Notes: generated by a model not told the origin, from the sequence alone. A DNA stretch of 64,000 nucleotides from G038396625 sp038396625 (GCA_038396625.1 CP121688.1:248001-312000), one strand, 5' to 3'; numbered from the stretch's first letter, positions 27,010-36,833 are shown. Made by a program: numbers and translations.

Positions 27010-30000
27010 ATGGGGTATTTGGGGAATGAAGAAACGCTAGTAGAATTACCGGCTATAGATTATCTACGGGATAAACTAGGTTATGAATTTATTCATGGGC
27101 AGTTCTTAACTCCCGATTATGGAGAAAGAGCAACCATGACAGAAGTTATACTAGAGAAAAGGCTTGAAAAGGCTCTAAGAAGAATTAATCCTTGGATGAA
27201 TGATGGAAACATATCTAAAGCAATACGATATTTAACGAGACCAGAAGGTCTAGGTATTAGCCTATATGAGATAAATGAAAAAATTTATGATGCTATTGTA
27301 AATCTATCATATTCACTAGATCAAGATTTAGATGGAAGTGGTCAGAAGAAATATCATACTGTGAAGTTTATTGATTGGGATAATATTACTAATAATGATT
27401 TTCTAGTAACAAGACAGTTTAAGGTTCATGGTCCCCATGAGAAAATTATTCCTGATATCATTATTTTTATTAATGGAATACCAGTAGTGGTGTTAGAATG
27501 TAAATCCCCTTTCTTGGAAAAAAGCAAAAATGAAAATATGGGAAAATATGAAGCCTTTAATCAACTAAGAAGATATATGAATGCAAGGGAATCAAATGTT
27601 GTAGAAGGGGCAGAACGGCTTTTTTACACTAACTTCATTACTGGGATATTGAATAAATATCATGGATATTTAGGAACTATTAGTTCTACATACGGACATT
27701 ATCAAGAATGGAAAGATCCTTATCCTTTTAAAGTGAAAGATATACAAGGGGTAGAAGATAACGGACAGAACATATTCTTACAGGGAATACTGGAGAAGAA
27801 TAATCTACTAGATATTATGAGGAATTTCCTTCTATATGAAGGTGGCATTAAAAAAGTATGTAGATATCAGCAATTTAGAGCAGTTAATAAAGCACTGAAA
27901 AGACTTGTGGATGGCAAAGATTCTATAAGCCGTGGAGGGGTTATTTGGCACACACAGGGGTCGGGTAAATCCTTAACCATGGTGCTTTTGGCAAGGAAAA
28001 TAAGAAGGATAGAAGAACTCATGGATGCTACTATAGTTGTAGTAACTGACCGGGTTGATTTAGACAAGCAAATCTACAACACATTTATGAGGACTTTATC
28101 TACAATCACAACGCCTGTACAGGCGAATAGCGTTTCAGCATTAAAGGAACTACTATCTCTTGCACAGCCACAAATTATTATGACCACCATACACAAATTC
28201 CAAGGTGAAAAAGAAGAAAAACAAGTATTGAAGGATGATAAACAGAACAAAGGCCTATATTTTGAAAAGGAATTTGGGGTATTAACGACAAAAACTAATG
28301 TAATTGTACTAACTGATGAAGCACACCGTAGCCAGTATAAGGGTATGGCAAAGAATATGAGGGATGCACTGCCCAATGCAGCATTCTTAGGGTTTACTGG
28401 AACACCAATAGATAAACAGGATAAGTCTACAAAACGAACTTTCGGAAGTTATATAGATAAATACGGTATTAAAGAAGCGGTAGAAGATGGAGCAACAGTT
28501 AAAATTGTATATGAAGGAAGAAAACCTGAATTACAGATAGATGGAGATACACTAGAAGAACTATTTGATATAGAATTTGAAGATAAAACGGATGATGAAA
28601 AAGAAGCCATTAAACAGAAATATGCTAACAAGAGAGCAATTGTAGAAGCAGATGAACGAATTGCTGATATTGCCAAGGATATTCTTACCCATTATAAAGA
28701 GCAGATATATCCAAATGGATTTAAGGCTCAAGTAGTATGTGTGTCTAGGGAGGCTTGTGTAAAATATTATAATGCTTTGAATAAATATATGGAAGATATT
28801 ATTGGAGAGAAACTGGAGGTAAAGATTATCTACTCTGGTAGCCCCAATGATGAACCGCATCTAAAAGAGCATTTTACAACTAAGACAGAGCAGGATCAAA
28901 TTATTAAGAGATTTTTACAGCCTATAGATAAGGATAAACTCTGTTTTATAATCGTAAAAGATATGCTGTTAACAGGCTTTGATGCTCCTATTGAACAAGT
29001 AATGTATTTAGATAGACCGCTGAAAGAGCATAATCTACTACAAGCAATTGCTAGAGTAAATCGAACATTCGGAGAAACAAAGAAATGTGGTTATATTGTT
29101 GATTATTATGGCATATCTAATCATTTGGAAGAAGCCCTTGCTATTTTTGATAAAGAAGAATTGGGTGAGCCAATGGAAGGTATTGATGCAGTATATAATC
29201 AGATGCTTTCTTATCGAGAAGCCGTAATGAGTATGTTTAAAGGTATAGACTCTAACGATTTAGATGGACTTGTAAAATGCATAGAGAAGGAAGATAAAAG
29301 GGCCGAATTTGAATTGGCATATAAGCGATTTGCATCCACCATGGAACAGATCCTTCCTGCCCATGTACCTACAGAAACAATAAACGATTTAAGATGGTTA
29401 TCCTACATTCGAGCAGCAGCAAAGGCAAGATTTGAGCCACAGGATCAACTTGATATTGCAGGATGTGGAGGAAAGGTAAGAGAAATTATATCAGCCCATT
29501 TAAAATCTAAAGGGGTTGAGACTTGGATTGAACCGATTACTTTATTTGATGCAGATTTTAAAAAGAAAATTAACACTCTTGAATCTGATGAAGCGGTGGC
29601 TTCTGGTATGGAACATGCCATCAAAAATGTGATTCATGTGAAAATGGATGATAATCCTGTATATTATACTTCACTCCTTGAAAAACTTCAAAAGATCTTG
29701 GATGAGACGAAAAATAACTGGATTGAAAGAAAGAATAAGTTACAGGAGTTTATTCAGAATGATGTTCAAAAAGGAGAAATAAAAGAAGCAGAGGCTTTAG
29801 GACTTTCCAAAGAAGAATATGCATTTTTTGAAACAGTGAAAAAACATTTAAAAGAAGATGAAACAAATACTGAAGTTGTGAAAGAAGAACAGGCTGAATA
29901 TATTTCAAATGAAATTATCGAGTTATCCAAATCAATTGCTACTGATATAGCAGAAATTGTAAAGAAAAACTATCTGATAGATTGGGTAACCAATCCAACC

Positions 30001-30141
30001 AAAACCTCCGATATAGAGAGGGCCATCTATATGATGCTTACAACCAAGTATTTTAAGAAAATCAAATTAGAAGTAAGAAAGCAATTGGTGCAACCATTAC
30101 TACAATTAGCAAAAAAGCATTATGCAGTATTGACAGAGTAG
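27010..30141 (+). CDS. hsdR: Type I restriction endonuclease subunit HsdR
   Basis: 1043 residues. The N-terminal PD-(D/E)XK nuclease has D149 (PDIIIFINGIP) and E163/K165 (VLECKSP). The translocase motor has Walker A GSGKSLTMV, DEAH box VLTDEAHRSQ, motif III GFTGTPI, and motif VI ARVNRTFG. A helical C-terminal domain binds HsdM. ATG at 27010 follows AGAGGGGGGGA; the preceding gene stops 18 bases before. All catalytic residues are present. Confidence 0.95.
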   Translation: MGYLGNEETLVELPAIDYLRDKLGYEFIHGQFLTPDYGERATMTEVILEKRLEKALRRINPWMNDGNISKAIRYLTRPEGLGISLYEINEKIYDAIVNLSYSLDQDLDGSGQKKYHTVKFIDWDNITNNDFLVTRQFKVHGPHEKIIPDIIIFINGIPVVVLECKSPFLEKSKNENMGKYEAFNQLRRYMNARESNVVEGAERLFYTNFITGILNKYHGYLGTISSTYGHYQEWKDPYPFKVKDIQGVEDNGQNIFLQGILEKNNLLDIMRNFLLYEGGIKKVCRYQQFRAVNKALKRLVDGKDSISRGGVIWHTQGSGKSLTMVLLARKIRRIEELMDATIVVVTDRVDLDKQIYNTFMRTLSTITTPVQANSVSALKELLSLAQPQIIMTTIHKFQGEKEEKQVLKDDKQNKGLYFEKEFGVLTTKTNVIVLTDEAHRSQYKGMAKNMRDALPNAAFLGFTGTPIDKQDKSTKRTFGSYIDKYGIKEAVEDGATVKIVYEGRKPELQIDGDTLEELFDIEFEDKTDDEKEAIKQKYANKRAIVEADERIADIAKDILTHYKEQIYPNGFKAQVVCVSREACVKYYNALNKYMEDIIGEKLEVKIIYSGSPNDEPHLKEHFTTKTEQDQIIKRFLQPIDKDKLCFIIVKDMLLTGFDAPIEQVMYLDRPLKEHNLLQAIARVNRTFGETKKCGYIVDYYGISNHLEEALAIFDKEELGEPMEGIDAVYNQMLSYREAVMSMFKGIDSNDLDGLVKCIEKEDKRAEFELAYKRFASTMEQILPAHVPTETINDLRWLSYIRAAAKARFEPQDQLDIAGCGGKVREIISAHLKSKGVETWIEPITLFDADFKKKINTLESDEAVASGMEHAIKNVIHVKMDDNPVYYTSLLEKLQKILDETKNNWIERKNKLQEFIQNDVQKGEIKEAEALGLSKEEYAFFETVKKHLKEDETNTEVVKEEQAEYISNEIIELSKSIATDIAEIVKKNYLIDWVTNPTKTSDIERAIYMMLTTKYFKKIKLEVRKQLVQPLLQLAKKHYAVLTE

Positions 30142-30151
30142 AGGTAATAAT

Positions 30152-30865
30152 ATGAGATTAGCATTTGCATATGGAACAAAGACGATTGCTTTTGAAGTAG
30201 AATTTAGACACAGAAAAACACTAGAAATTTCTATTGAACCACCAGACATTATAAAAGTAGTGGCTCCTATAGGGACATCTGAAGATGATATTATAAAGAA
30301 GGTGAGGAGTAAAGCAAACTGGATTGTTCAGAAGTTATTTGAGTACAAAAATATGAAATATATAAAAATCCATAAGGAACTTGTTAATGGAGAATCTTTT
30401 ATGTATTTAGGCAGAAATTACTCCCTCCAAATAATAATAGATCAATCCAAAGCAAAGCCAGAAGTAAAACTGCATCAAGGTAAATTTTATATTACTACAA
30501 ATACGAGCAATGAAACGATTCTAAGAATGGCATTACAAGAATGGTATCGTGAAAAGGCTTTAGAGAAAATTAAAAAAAGAATTATTTATTTTCAACCTTA
30601 TTTCAAGATGGAGCCTTCTGATATAGTGGTAAAGGAACAACAAAAACGGTGGGGAAGTTGCACTTCAAATAATAAGTTGCTATTTAATTGGAGGTGTGTA
30701 ATGGCTCCTGCCCATGTGCTAGATTATATCGTTGTTCACGAAATGTGCCATATGGTTCATATGAATCACTCTAAAGAATATTGGAACTTAGTAGAATCCA
30801 TTATACCCGATTATAAAGAAAGAAAAGAGTGGCTAAGGAATAATGGTGTGAGGATGGATTTATAA
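30152..30865 (+). CDS. YgjP-type metallopeptidase (DUF45/SprT-like)
   Basis: 237 residues. Zinc-site motif HEMCH (residues 196-200) with a further H206 in VHMNHS, preceded by the family's QQKRWGSCTSNN. YgjP-like metallopeptidases frequently follow hsdR in type I operons; their exact task there is unknown. The start is 8 bases after the hsdR stop with GAGGT in between. It is the last gene of the operon before a strong terminator. Confidence 0.85.
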   Translation: MRLAFAYGTKTIAFEVEFRHRKTLEISIEPPDIIKVVAPIGTSEDDIIKKVRSKANWIVQKLFEYKNMKYIKIHKELVNGESFMYLGRNYSLQIIIDQSKAKPEVKLHQGKFYITTNTSNETILRMALQEWYREKALEKIKKRIIYFQPYFKMEPSDIVVKEQQKRWGSCTSNNKLLFNWRCVMAPAHVLDYIVVHEMCHMVHMNHSKEYWNLVESIIPDYKERKEWLRNNGVRMDL

Positions 30866-30956
30866 TAGAATGAACTATCAAGGAAGTTTTAATAAATGGA
30901 TTTCAGTATTATTCTCCATTGTTTAATAAAAAAGAATAACAAGCAATTCATAAAAC

Positions 30957-30992
30957 AAGAACTCTACTTGTAATAGAAGTAGAGTTCTTTAA
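30957..30992 (+). terminator. Terminator of the hsd operon (convergent with the recombinase)
   Basis: AAGAACTCTACTT (30957-30969) pairs perfectly with AAGTAGAGTTCTT (30977-30989). Confidence 0.85.
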
Positions 30993-31032
30993 ATTTTGAG
31001 AGATGAGATGTAAATATATATATTACATAAAT

Positions 31033-31926
31033 TTACAATTTTTCGATTGCGGCTACTTTATCTTCCTCTAGCGGTACTGCATATACATCTGACAGTAACT
31101 GGATGGAAGAATGACCCACTAAACTTGCAATTACAGTTAAGGGTACTCCTTCATCAACCATCTTCTTAATTGCATAATGTCTAAACTGATGAGGAGATAT
31201 ATGAGTTCCTATTTTAGTAGAGTACTTATCAATTATTTTCCATAGTCCCGACCTCGTGTAAGGTGTTTTTCGTTCAGATAGAAATAGATTATCATACGGG
31301 CTTTTAATTTTTTGTCGCATTTCTAAATAATTTATTAGGGCGTTACGGCAATCTGAATTTATAGGAACCTTTCTATATTTTCCTTGCTTACCATAGACCA
31401 TTATAAAGGAACCTTTTTCTTTTAGATGAAGATTACCGATTTTTAATGTTATAATCTCATTAAGTCGGAGAGCATGTCTAAGCAATTCGATTAATGCCAC
31501 ATGGTGTTTATATCCACTTCTATATATTTCTCTCCTTATTTTTCGGAATGTCTGCTCATCTATAGACTTCACGACAGGTGGACCTTGTGTCTTTACCTTT
31601 TTTAAATTACGAGCAATATCTTGCTTAATGTAATCATAGGAATGCAAGAAATAAAAATAACTTTTTAAACTCATTATCTTTAGATTAATCGTATTGGTTT
31701 TTGCATTTTGTACTGTTAGTAAATGAGAACGAAAATCTCTTAAATCTATTGTGGTGCAAGTTCCGGGTTGGAATGAATCTGAATTTGCCTCATTAAACCA
31801 TTCTATAAATGTAATTACATTGTCCAGATAAGTATTAACAGTAGATTCGGATTTATCTAGGTTTTCCAGATAAGTCTTATATTCTCTAAAATAATATTTA
31901 TCCATATACATATCCCTTTTAACCAT
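31033..31926 (-). CDS. Tyrosine recombinase/integrase
   Basis: 297 residues. The N-terminal SAM-like core-binding domain starts near YKTYLENLDKSESTVNTYLD. The catalytic domain has the arginine in LLRHALRLNEIITL, the lysine in YGKQGKYRKVPI, the HxxR in SPHQFRHYAIKKM, GH in LVGHSSIQ, and a terminal tyrosine in SDVYAVP. All appear intact. Start 31926 has GGAGG 8 bases before it. It lies in the middle of the element rather than at an end, so a role in resolving dimers or cointegrates is as likely as integration. No attachment repeats were found next to it. Confidence 0.85.
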   Translation of the reverse strand: MVKRDMYMDKYYFREYKTYLENLDKSESTVNTYLDNVITFIEWFNEANSDSFQPGTCTTIDLRDFRSHLLTVQNAKTNTINLKIMSLKSYFYFLHSYDYIKQDIARNLKKVKTQGPPVVKSIDEQTFRKIRREIYRSGYKHHVALIELLRHALRLNEIITLKIGNLHLKEKGSFIMVYGKQGKYRKVPINSDCRNALINYLEMRQKIKSPYDNLFLSERKTPYTRSGLWKIIDKYSTKIGTHISPHQFRHYAIKKMVDEGVPLTVIASLVGHSSIQLLSDVYAVPLEEDKVAAIEKL

Positions 31927-32259
31927 GTCTAAATACCTCCATTTTTTATTTGTAGAAGTATATAGAAAAAATAAATCTTGTTTCAAGAAAAACTTTGGGT
32001 TATATATATAAGATCTTAGCAAAATAGAAGATATAAAGTTCTTGTTCCAATTTTTTAGGGATAGAGGCTTCAGGGGAAATTTTACAATGGCTGTATTGCG
32101 GGATTATAAAAATCTAACTTTTTTATAGAATTAACAGATTGGAAACAGAATTCAATTTATGTTTTATAATTATGTTCCCTAGAAGGAAATTTAAAGAAAA
32201 GATATAATAGATGTAATATATAGGAAAATAAATTATTTGTAATTTAAGGGGGAGTGCCT
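31927..32259. other. Divergent promoter region, nothing specific seen
   Basis: About 330 AT-rich bases between the recombinase and the nuclease operon. No repeats or hairpins stand out. Confidence 0.3.
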
Positions 32260-32715
32260 ATGCCTAGAATGATATGGAGTGAGTTATCACACTTACAACT
32301 TGGCAAGTACGCAGAGTATTTAATGAAGATGGAGTTTTTATCCTATGGGTTTGATGTATTTAATACGGAGGTAGATGATAAAGGAGTAGATTTTGTCATT
32401 AAAAGTGGATCAGGAAAATTCTATGAGATGCAGGTTAAATCATCTAGGGACTTAAATTATGTCTTTATGAGAAAAGATAAATTTGATATTAATAACGAAA
32501 GTTTAATTCTTGTACTTGCGTTATTTGAGGATAATAAGATGCCAGATGTATTTCTTATCCCTGCTATAGAGTGGAAAATTCCTAATAATTTACTAAAAGG
32601 TAAAGATTATGAGGGTTTAAAAAGTAAACCAGAATGGGGAATAAATTTATCGCAAAAAAACTTAGGATTATTGAGCCAATATAGCATTGATATTATGATG
32701 AACAAATTTAAATAG
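32260..32715 (+). CDS. PD-(D/E)XK-fold nuclease-like protein
   Basis: 151 residues. LGKYAEYLMKMEFLSYGFDV followed by DDKGVDFVIKSGSGKFYEMQ and VKSS is the GE/AE-GxD-QxK pattern of Holliday-junction-resolvase/DUF4365-like nucleases: aspartate in GVDFVI and lysine in EMQVKSS. The ATG at 32260 is 6 bases after AAGGGGGAG. It is first in a tight four-gene operon (32260-34866) with no recognised system name. The operon is bounded by the recombinase on one side and a terminator on the other. Confidence 0.7.
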   Translation: MPRMIWSELSHLQLGKYAEYLMKMEFLSYGFDVFNTEVDDKGVDFVIKSGSGKFYEMQVKSSRDLNYVFMRKDKFDINNESLILVLALFEDNKMPDVFLIPAIEWKIPNNLLKGKDYEGLKSKPEWGINLSQKNLGLLSQYSIDIMMNKFK

Positions 32716-32733
32716 AATTTTAGGAGGGAAAGT

Positions 32734-33015
32734 ATGGACGATAGAGGATTTAGAGATTTTTTAGAGGGTGAAGGCTTAACTGATAAAGCAATTAACTCAA
32801 GATTAACACGGGCTAATAGAGTTGAAAGAGAATTTAATGTGAATTTAGATGTAGTAATCCAAAGTGAACAAAATATGATAGAAGTACGACAAAAGATCTA
32901 TGAAAGTTATGGAGATAAAGGAAGTACACCGGGGAATTTATATAATGCAGTTGCAAAATATTATAAATTTAAGAATGGTATTGAGATGCCTAGAATAACT
33001 CAATTGCAAAGATAA
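32734..33015 (+). CDS. Small hypothetical protein of the nuclease operon
   Basis: 93 residues beginning MDDRGFRDFLEGEGLTDKAI. The pattern FLEGEGLTDKAINSRLTRAN resembles the N-terminal SAM-like core-binding domain of recombinases or a helical DNA-binding module. GGAGGGAAAG precedes the ATG. It starts 18 bases after the nuclease and ends one base before the next gene, so translation is coupled. Confidence 0.6.
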   Translation: MDDRGFRDFLEGEGLTDKAINSRLTRANRVEREFNVNLDVVIQSEQNMIEVRQKIYESYGDKGSTPGNLYNAVAKYYKFKNGIEMPRITQLQR

Positions 33016-33016
33016 G

Positions 33017-34174
33017 ATGAGATTAAGTATAGTGGGGGATAATCAGGTGATAACTAAAATTATTGAGAAGTATTATTTGGAAATAAATAATGAAAAACAC
33101 CACAGGTTTAAGTCATGGGAACATTGCTACAAATTCTTTAAAAATAGAGAGATATTTAATTCTGTAGAACAGAAGGATATAGCAGCACTTCACTTAGCGT
33201 TTTATTTAGCAAGTTGGGGCATGTATAGAGGTTCAAGTTTTTTATTGCAAAAGGACTATAAAGTTCACCAGTATGCACTAGAGGTACTAGGGAAGCAAAA
33301 ATATGATAATCTATGGACTAATAGACTTGAGGAATCTTATATTGAACATATTGACTTAATTATAGAATTAAAGCACGAAGTAATAAAATCTTACTCTGAT
33401 AATATAAGTACTGTAAAAGGTAAAGAGAAAGATATTAATGTTACAGATACTTTGGTATCGAAGATATTACTAGGGGTACTAGGGTGTGTACCTGCCTATG
33501 ACCGGTACTTTATAGACGGTTTAAAATACCATGGATTTAGATATACCAACTTTAGCAAGGATTCGCTGCTAGAGTTATGTAAATTCTATGATAGGTACCG
33601 TCTTGAATTTAATAAATTACAGGAAATAACAGAAGCCAATGGTTTAAGATACAGCCAAATGAAACTCATTGATATGTATTTCTGGCAAGTGGGGTATTCA
33701 TTGGACCCAAGTAATGAACTCCAGCCTGAAGAATTTTCAATAATAGAACAATGTAGTTTGGAATGGAAGAAAATGAAACAAGCAGATAAGAAAGGCAGAG
33801 TATCAATTCCTAAAAAGATCAATGATGATGAAAAGAAGTCTAAATCCAAATCAGTTTTGGATATGGTAATAGAGGCAGTAGACAATATGGAGGGAGAGTT
33901 TACAAAAAAGGATATAAAAGACTACATATTCAGTAAATATGGAGAAATAAATGAAGGAACAATTAATTGCCAAACCATTCTTGGAACTGTAAATAGAGAG
34001 TCTAGGGTTAATTGGCAGGTAAATAAAAAAGAGAGAATTTCAAATAGTAGATATGACTTTCTTTATGACAAAGGAAATGGACACTTAGAAAAATATAACC
34101 CTGATATACATGGATTGTGGGAAATTAAAGAGAAAGACGGAAAATACTTTGTTAAAAAATATGATAGAGGGTAA
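33017..34174 (+). CDS. Hypothetical two-domain protein of the nuclease operon
   Basis: 385 residues. The first 270 residues form an all-helical domain (LHLAFYLASWGMYRGSSFLL near residue 60) of unknown type. The last 105 residues (VLDMVIEAVDNMEGEFTKKD followed by IKDYIFSKYGEINEGTINCQ) look like a winged-helix DNA-binding module seen at the ends of other restriction-associated proteins. It starts one base after the previous gene and ends 5 bases before the next. It may be the sensor or specificity part of a nuclease system; that is inference. Confidence 0.55.
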   Translation: MRLSIVGDNQVITKIIEKYYLEINNEKHHRFKSWEHCYKFFKNREIFNSVEQKDIAALHLAFYLASWGMYRGSSFLLQKDYKVHQYALEVLGKQKYDNLWTNRLEESYIEHIDLIIELKHEVIKSYSDNISTVKGKEKDINVTDTLVSKILLGVLGCVPAYDRYFIDGLKYHGFRYTNFSKDSLLELCKFYDRYRLEFNKLQEITEANGLRYSQMKLIDMYFWQVGYSLDPSNELQPEEFSIIEQCSLEWKKMKQADKKGRVSIPKKINDDEKKSKSKSVLDMVIEAVDNMEGEFTKKDIKDYIFSKYGEINEGTINCQTILGTVNRESRVNWQVNKKERISNSRYDFLYDKGNGHLEKYNPDIHGLWEIKEKDGKYFVKKYDRG

Positions 34175-34179
34175 GTTAT

Positions 34180-34866
34180 ATGCTTGATAAAGTGTGTTTT
34201 AAAGAATTATGTAGACCTATTGGTGTTGGTAAGGCTTATTTTAGACCATTTATTTGCAAAGGTGATATAAGTAATGCAAAGATATTTTTAGTAGGGATAA
34301 ATCCTGCAACGCCCATATATCCAAATCAGATGAGCATAGAGGAATATGTAGAACTATTGGGTAACTATCAAAAATTTATTGAGTTTTATTCCAATAGTAG
34401 AATCCAGAACGATAAAAGTGAGATATCCCGAACACGGCAAGGAATTAATTCCTTTGTAAACTGGGTAAGCAGTGAAATAGGTATGGAAGTAGTAGAAACA
34501 GATATCATTACATATCCAACGCCTTCAGTAAAAGAATTGAAAAAAGAGCCAAAAGAAGTTATTAGCAAAGGGAAGGATAATTTCTACTATATTTTGAACG
34601 AAATGAAACCAGAAGCAATCATTTTATATGGTAAAAAAACAGTGAAATATTTTTTGGAGATTGCAGAAGATAAGAATCTTAGTTTACAAACTAAGATTGA
34701 TATTGATGATCCAATTGATCAGTTAGAAAGAACTAGCCCAATCACTACATTCAACTATAATGAAAATAATAATTGTAAAGTGTTTGTGTGTAGACACTTT
34801 ATGTATTACGGAAATACCGGAGATTCTTTTAGAGAGTTTAGAAATACTCTTTTAAAGCATATATAA
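34180..34866 (+). CDS. Uracil-DNA-glycosylase-superfamily-like protein
   Basis: 228 residues. IFLVGINPATPIYP near residue 40 has the position and shape of the UDG-fold motif 1; MKPEAIILYGKKTVKYFLE near residue 145 corresponds to the central strand; VFVCRHFMYYG near residue 203 corresponds to the C-terminal histidine motif. Members remove or recognise modified bases. The catalytic water-activating residue cannot be assigned. It is the last gene of the four-gene operon. Confidence 0.5.
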   Translation: MLDKVCFKELCRPIGVGKAYFRPFICKGDISNAKIFLVGINPATPIYPNQMSIEEYVELLGNYQKFIEFYSNSRIQNDKSEISRTRQGINSFVNWVSSEIGMEVVETDIITYPTPSVKELKKEPKEVISKGKDNFYYILNEMKPEAIILYGKKTVKYFLEIAEDKNLSLQTKIDIDDPIDQLERTSPITTFNYNENNNCKVFVCRHFMYYGNTGDSFREFRNTLLKHI

Positions 34867-34894
34867 ATAAGGCTGTTGAAACAAATACTTTATT

Positions 34895-34934
34895 AATATT
34901 AAATCCTAAGCAAGTTTGCTTAGGATTTAATATT
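34895..34934. terminator. Perfect 19-bp inverted repeat between convergent genes
   Basis: Arms 34895-34913 and 34916-34934 with a 2-base centre. It has no long T-run, but placed between convergent genes it can terminate both ways. Confidence 0.7.
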
Positions 34935-35212
34935 TAGTGAAAAGTTGCCCGATAGCCAAACGCAGCCATAATCATATGCAAGATAATACCGAATAAAATA
35001 TGTTGCAATAAAAACGGCCTAGTAGAAGGGGTGGTCCATACACAGTAAAGGTAAATAAGATATGGGAGCACCCATGCAGAAAAATAAATTCTATTTAAGT
35101 TTCTTTTAAATTCTATAGACCATTTTCTTTGAAGGTGTCCTGTTAAAATGTTAAAAATGGTAATATAAACAATCAATGAAATGAAGATTCCTTCTATATA
35201 TGATTCAATCAT
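34934..35212 (-). CDS. Small membrane protein, three membrane segments
   Basis: 92 residues. Hydrophobic stretches at about 7-25, 44-62 and 68-85 are joined by short basic loops (HLQRKWSIEFKRNLNR). AGGAGGAG precedes the ATG on the minus strand. No family recognised. It stands alone between convergent and divergent neighbours. Confidence 0.6.
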   Translation of the reverse strand: MIESYIEGIFISLIVYITIFNILTGHLQRKWSIEFKRNLNRIYFSAWVLPYLIYLYCVWTTPSTRPFLLQHILFGIILHMIMAAFGYRATFH

Positions 35213-35356
35213 TTAAACTCCTCCTAATATTTTCTTCACTTGTTATACTGAATCTCTTATCATAATTTCAAGGAAAAAGTTGAAAAGCCAAGCCTTCTTC
35301 CTATATAAAGTCTACGAAAAGAAATTTGGAATTTGAGAATAGAAGGAGGACATAAA

Positions 35357-36109
35357 ATGTTTAAGTTTGAGGAATTTAAATTACAGATGTTGAACGAATT
35401 TATAAAGGAATATGGAGATACTCTATTGAGCAAAGACAATCTTATAATACAAACAGGTACATTGGAGGCTACAATTTCATTACAGGATGCTTATGAAGAA
35501 TATAAACTTGCTAGAGATTTCAAGTTTATTAGTGGAATGTTTAAAAAAACACTTGAGGAAGAATTTGTGAAAAGAAAGTTCAAAATTGACTATGAGAAGG
35601 TATACCCCTTAATAAAATCTAAGGATTTTGGTATAGAGGAACCAATAAAGTTTATAAGAGATGATTTATTTCTAAATCTGGATATTTTATATGCTACGGA
35701 TATGGGAGAAACCATGAGGTTTATATTAACTGATGATATATTTGATTATAAAAGGTTAAAGGAAAGTGCTTATAAGAATTTAGAAAGCACACTTAGCCCT
35801 TTAACTAAGTTAGATAAAGATCTTGAAATATATTCATTAGCCTTTTTAAATGATTATTCTCCTTCGTTTATTTTGTTAGAATCAATGAAGAAACAAATAG
35901 AAAGAAAGGTTGGAATGGATTATTTATTAGCCATACCTAGTTCTACTTCTTTTCTTGTTGCGAGATATCACCCTAAATACATTGACTTATTAAAAATGCT
36001 TATTGATGTAGACCCAGACCCACATAAGATATCGAAGGAAGTATATAGATGTAGAAATAGAATATATGAATATACAGATAAAAAGAATATCTTAAAGGTA
36101 ATAAAATAG
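35357..36109 (+). CDS. Hypothetical 250-residue protein
   Basis: Begins MFKFEEFKLQMLNEF; AGAAGGAGG lies 7 bases before the ATG at 35357. It is helical and soluble, with YLLAIPSSTSFLVARYHPKY near residue 190. No motif linked to a known family. It is a single-gene unit with a terminator shared with the next, convergent gene. Confidence 0.55.
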   Translation: MFKFEEFKLQMLNEFIKEYGDTLLSKDNLIIQTGTLEATISLQDAYEEYKLARDFKFISGMFKKTLEEEFVKRKFKIDYEKVYPLIKSKDFGIEEPIKFIRDDLFLNLDILYATDMGETMRFILTDDIFDYKRLKESAYKNLESTLSPLTKLDKDLEIYSLAFLNDYSPSFILLESMKKQIERKVGMDYLLAIPSSTSFLVARYHPKYIDLLKMLIDVDPDPHKISKEVYRCRNRIYEYTDKKNILKVIK

Positions 36110-36128
36110 CCCCCAGGGCTATTTTATT
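36100..36128. terminator. Convergent terminator
   Basis: Perfect 13-bp stem (36100-36112 with 36116-36128), loop CCA. T-rich on both strands. Confidence 0.8.
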
Positions 36129-36406
36129 ATTTCCTGCTTGATCAAGTTTAGTAAATTGATGACATGTGGAACATTTGTTTTTATATAGCAATATTCTTCT
36201 TCAGGAAGATTAGATATAAATGATATATATTCCTCAATGACCTGTATATGATACTCATAAAAGTTATGCAGGTTGCCAAATAGAAATGAGATAATAAGTG
36301 AACTAAGTGCATCCTTTGCTAAATTGCTATCTGTTACTGAAAGGGTTGAATCTACAATACATAGAAAATAGTTTATTTCTAACCTTAAAATATCGAATTC
36401 TTTCAT
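36119..36406 (-). CDS. Hypothetical 95-residue protein
   Basis: Begins MKEFDILRLEINYFLCIVDS. The start at 36406 places GAGGAG 8 bases upstream on the minus strand. It is helical and mostly soluble. No family recognised. Confidence 0.5.
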   Translation of the reverse strand: MKEFDILRLEINYFLCIVDSTLSVTDSNLAKDALSSLIISFLFGNLHNFYEYHIQVIEEYISFISNLPEEEYCYIKTNVPHVINLLNLIKQEIIK

Positions 36407-36635
36407 TAGCATCACTCCTCTAAAATTTTCAAGTATTTTATTTAGAAAAGTAAGTAAAGTCAAATTTTGGAGGATATTATTTTGAAAGTTAAGTTGAAAA
36501 GTTATGTATACAGATTTTTACATTTGTGTTAAAAATACAGTAATATCAACACTTTTAGCCCTGAAAATGATATAATTTTATTATAAAAATGAAACAACAT
36601 TTATTAATTTTTATAGATAACTGGAGGGATAAATA

Positions 36636-36833
36636 ATGAGAAAAACAATGATAAGACTTTTTATATCCAATGCAGTTGCATTAATGGTATTTTATTTAAT
36701 GTATCAATTTGGAGTTTCCATGGATATTCCATTGGTACAGCAATATTTCATGATTCCACTAGCAATCCTAATAGGATACTTGATAAAAGAGGATTACAAA
36801 GAACTAAGAAAAGTACAGCAAACAGTAATTTAG
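36636..36833 (+). CDS. Small membrane protein
   Basis: 65 residues. Hydrophobic segments at about 7-25 and 36-48, then a charged tail (EDYKELRKVQQ). GGAGGG precedes ATG by about 8 bases, and a strong terminator follows. No family recognised. Confidence 0.6.
   Translation: MRKTMIRLFISNAVALMVFYLMYQFGVSMDIPLVQQYFMIPLAILIGYLIKEDYKELRKVQQTVI

Noticed and set aside
36000..36463. Overlapping minus-strand frame at 36000-36191
   Set aside because: Shadow of the two real convergent genes; no ribosome binding site and no protein-like pattern.
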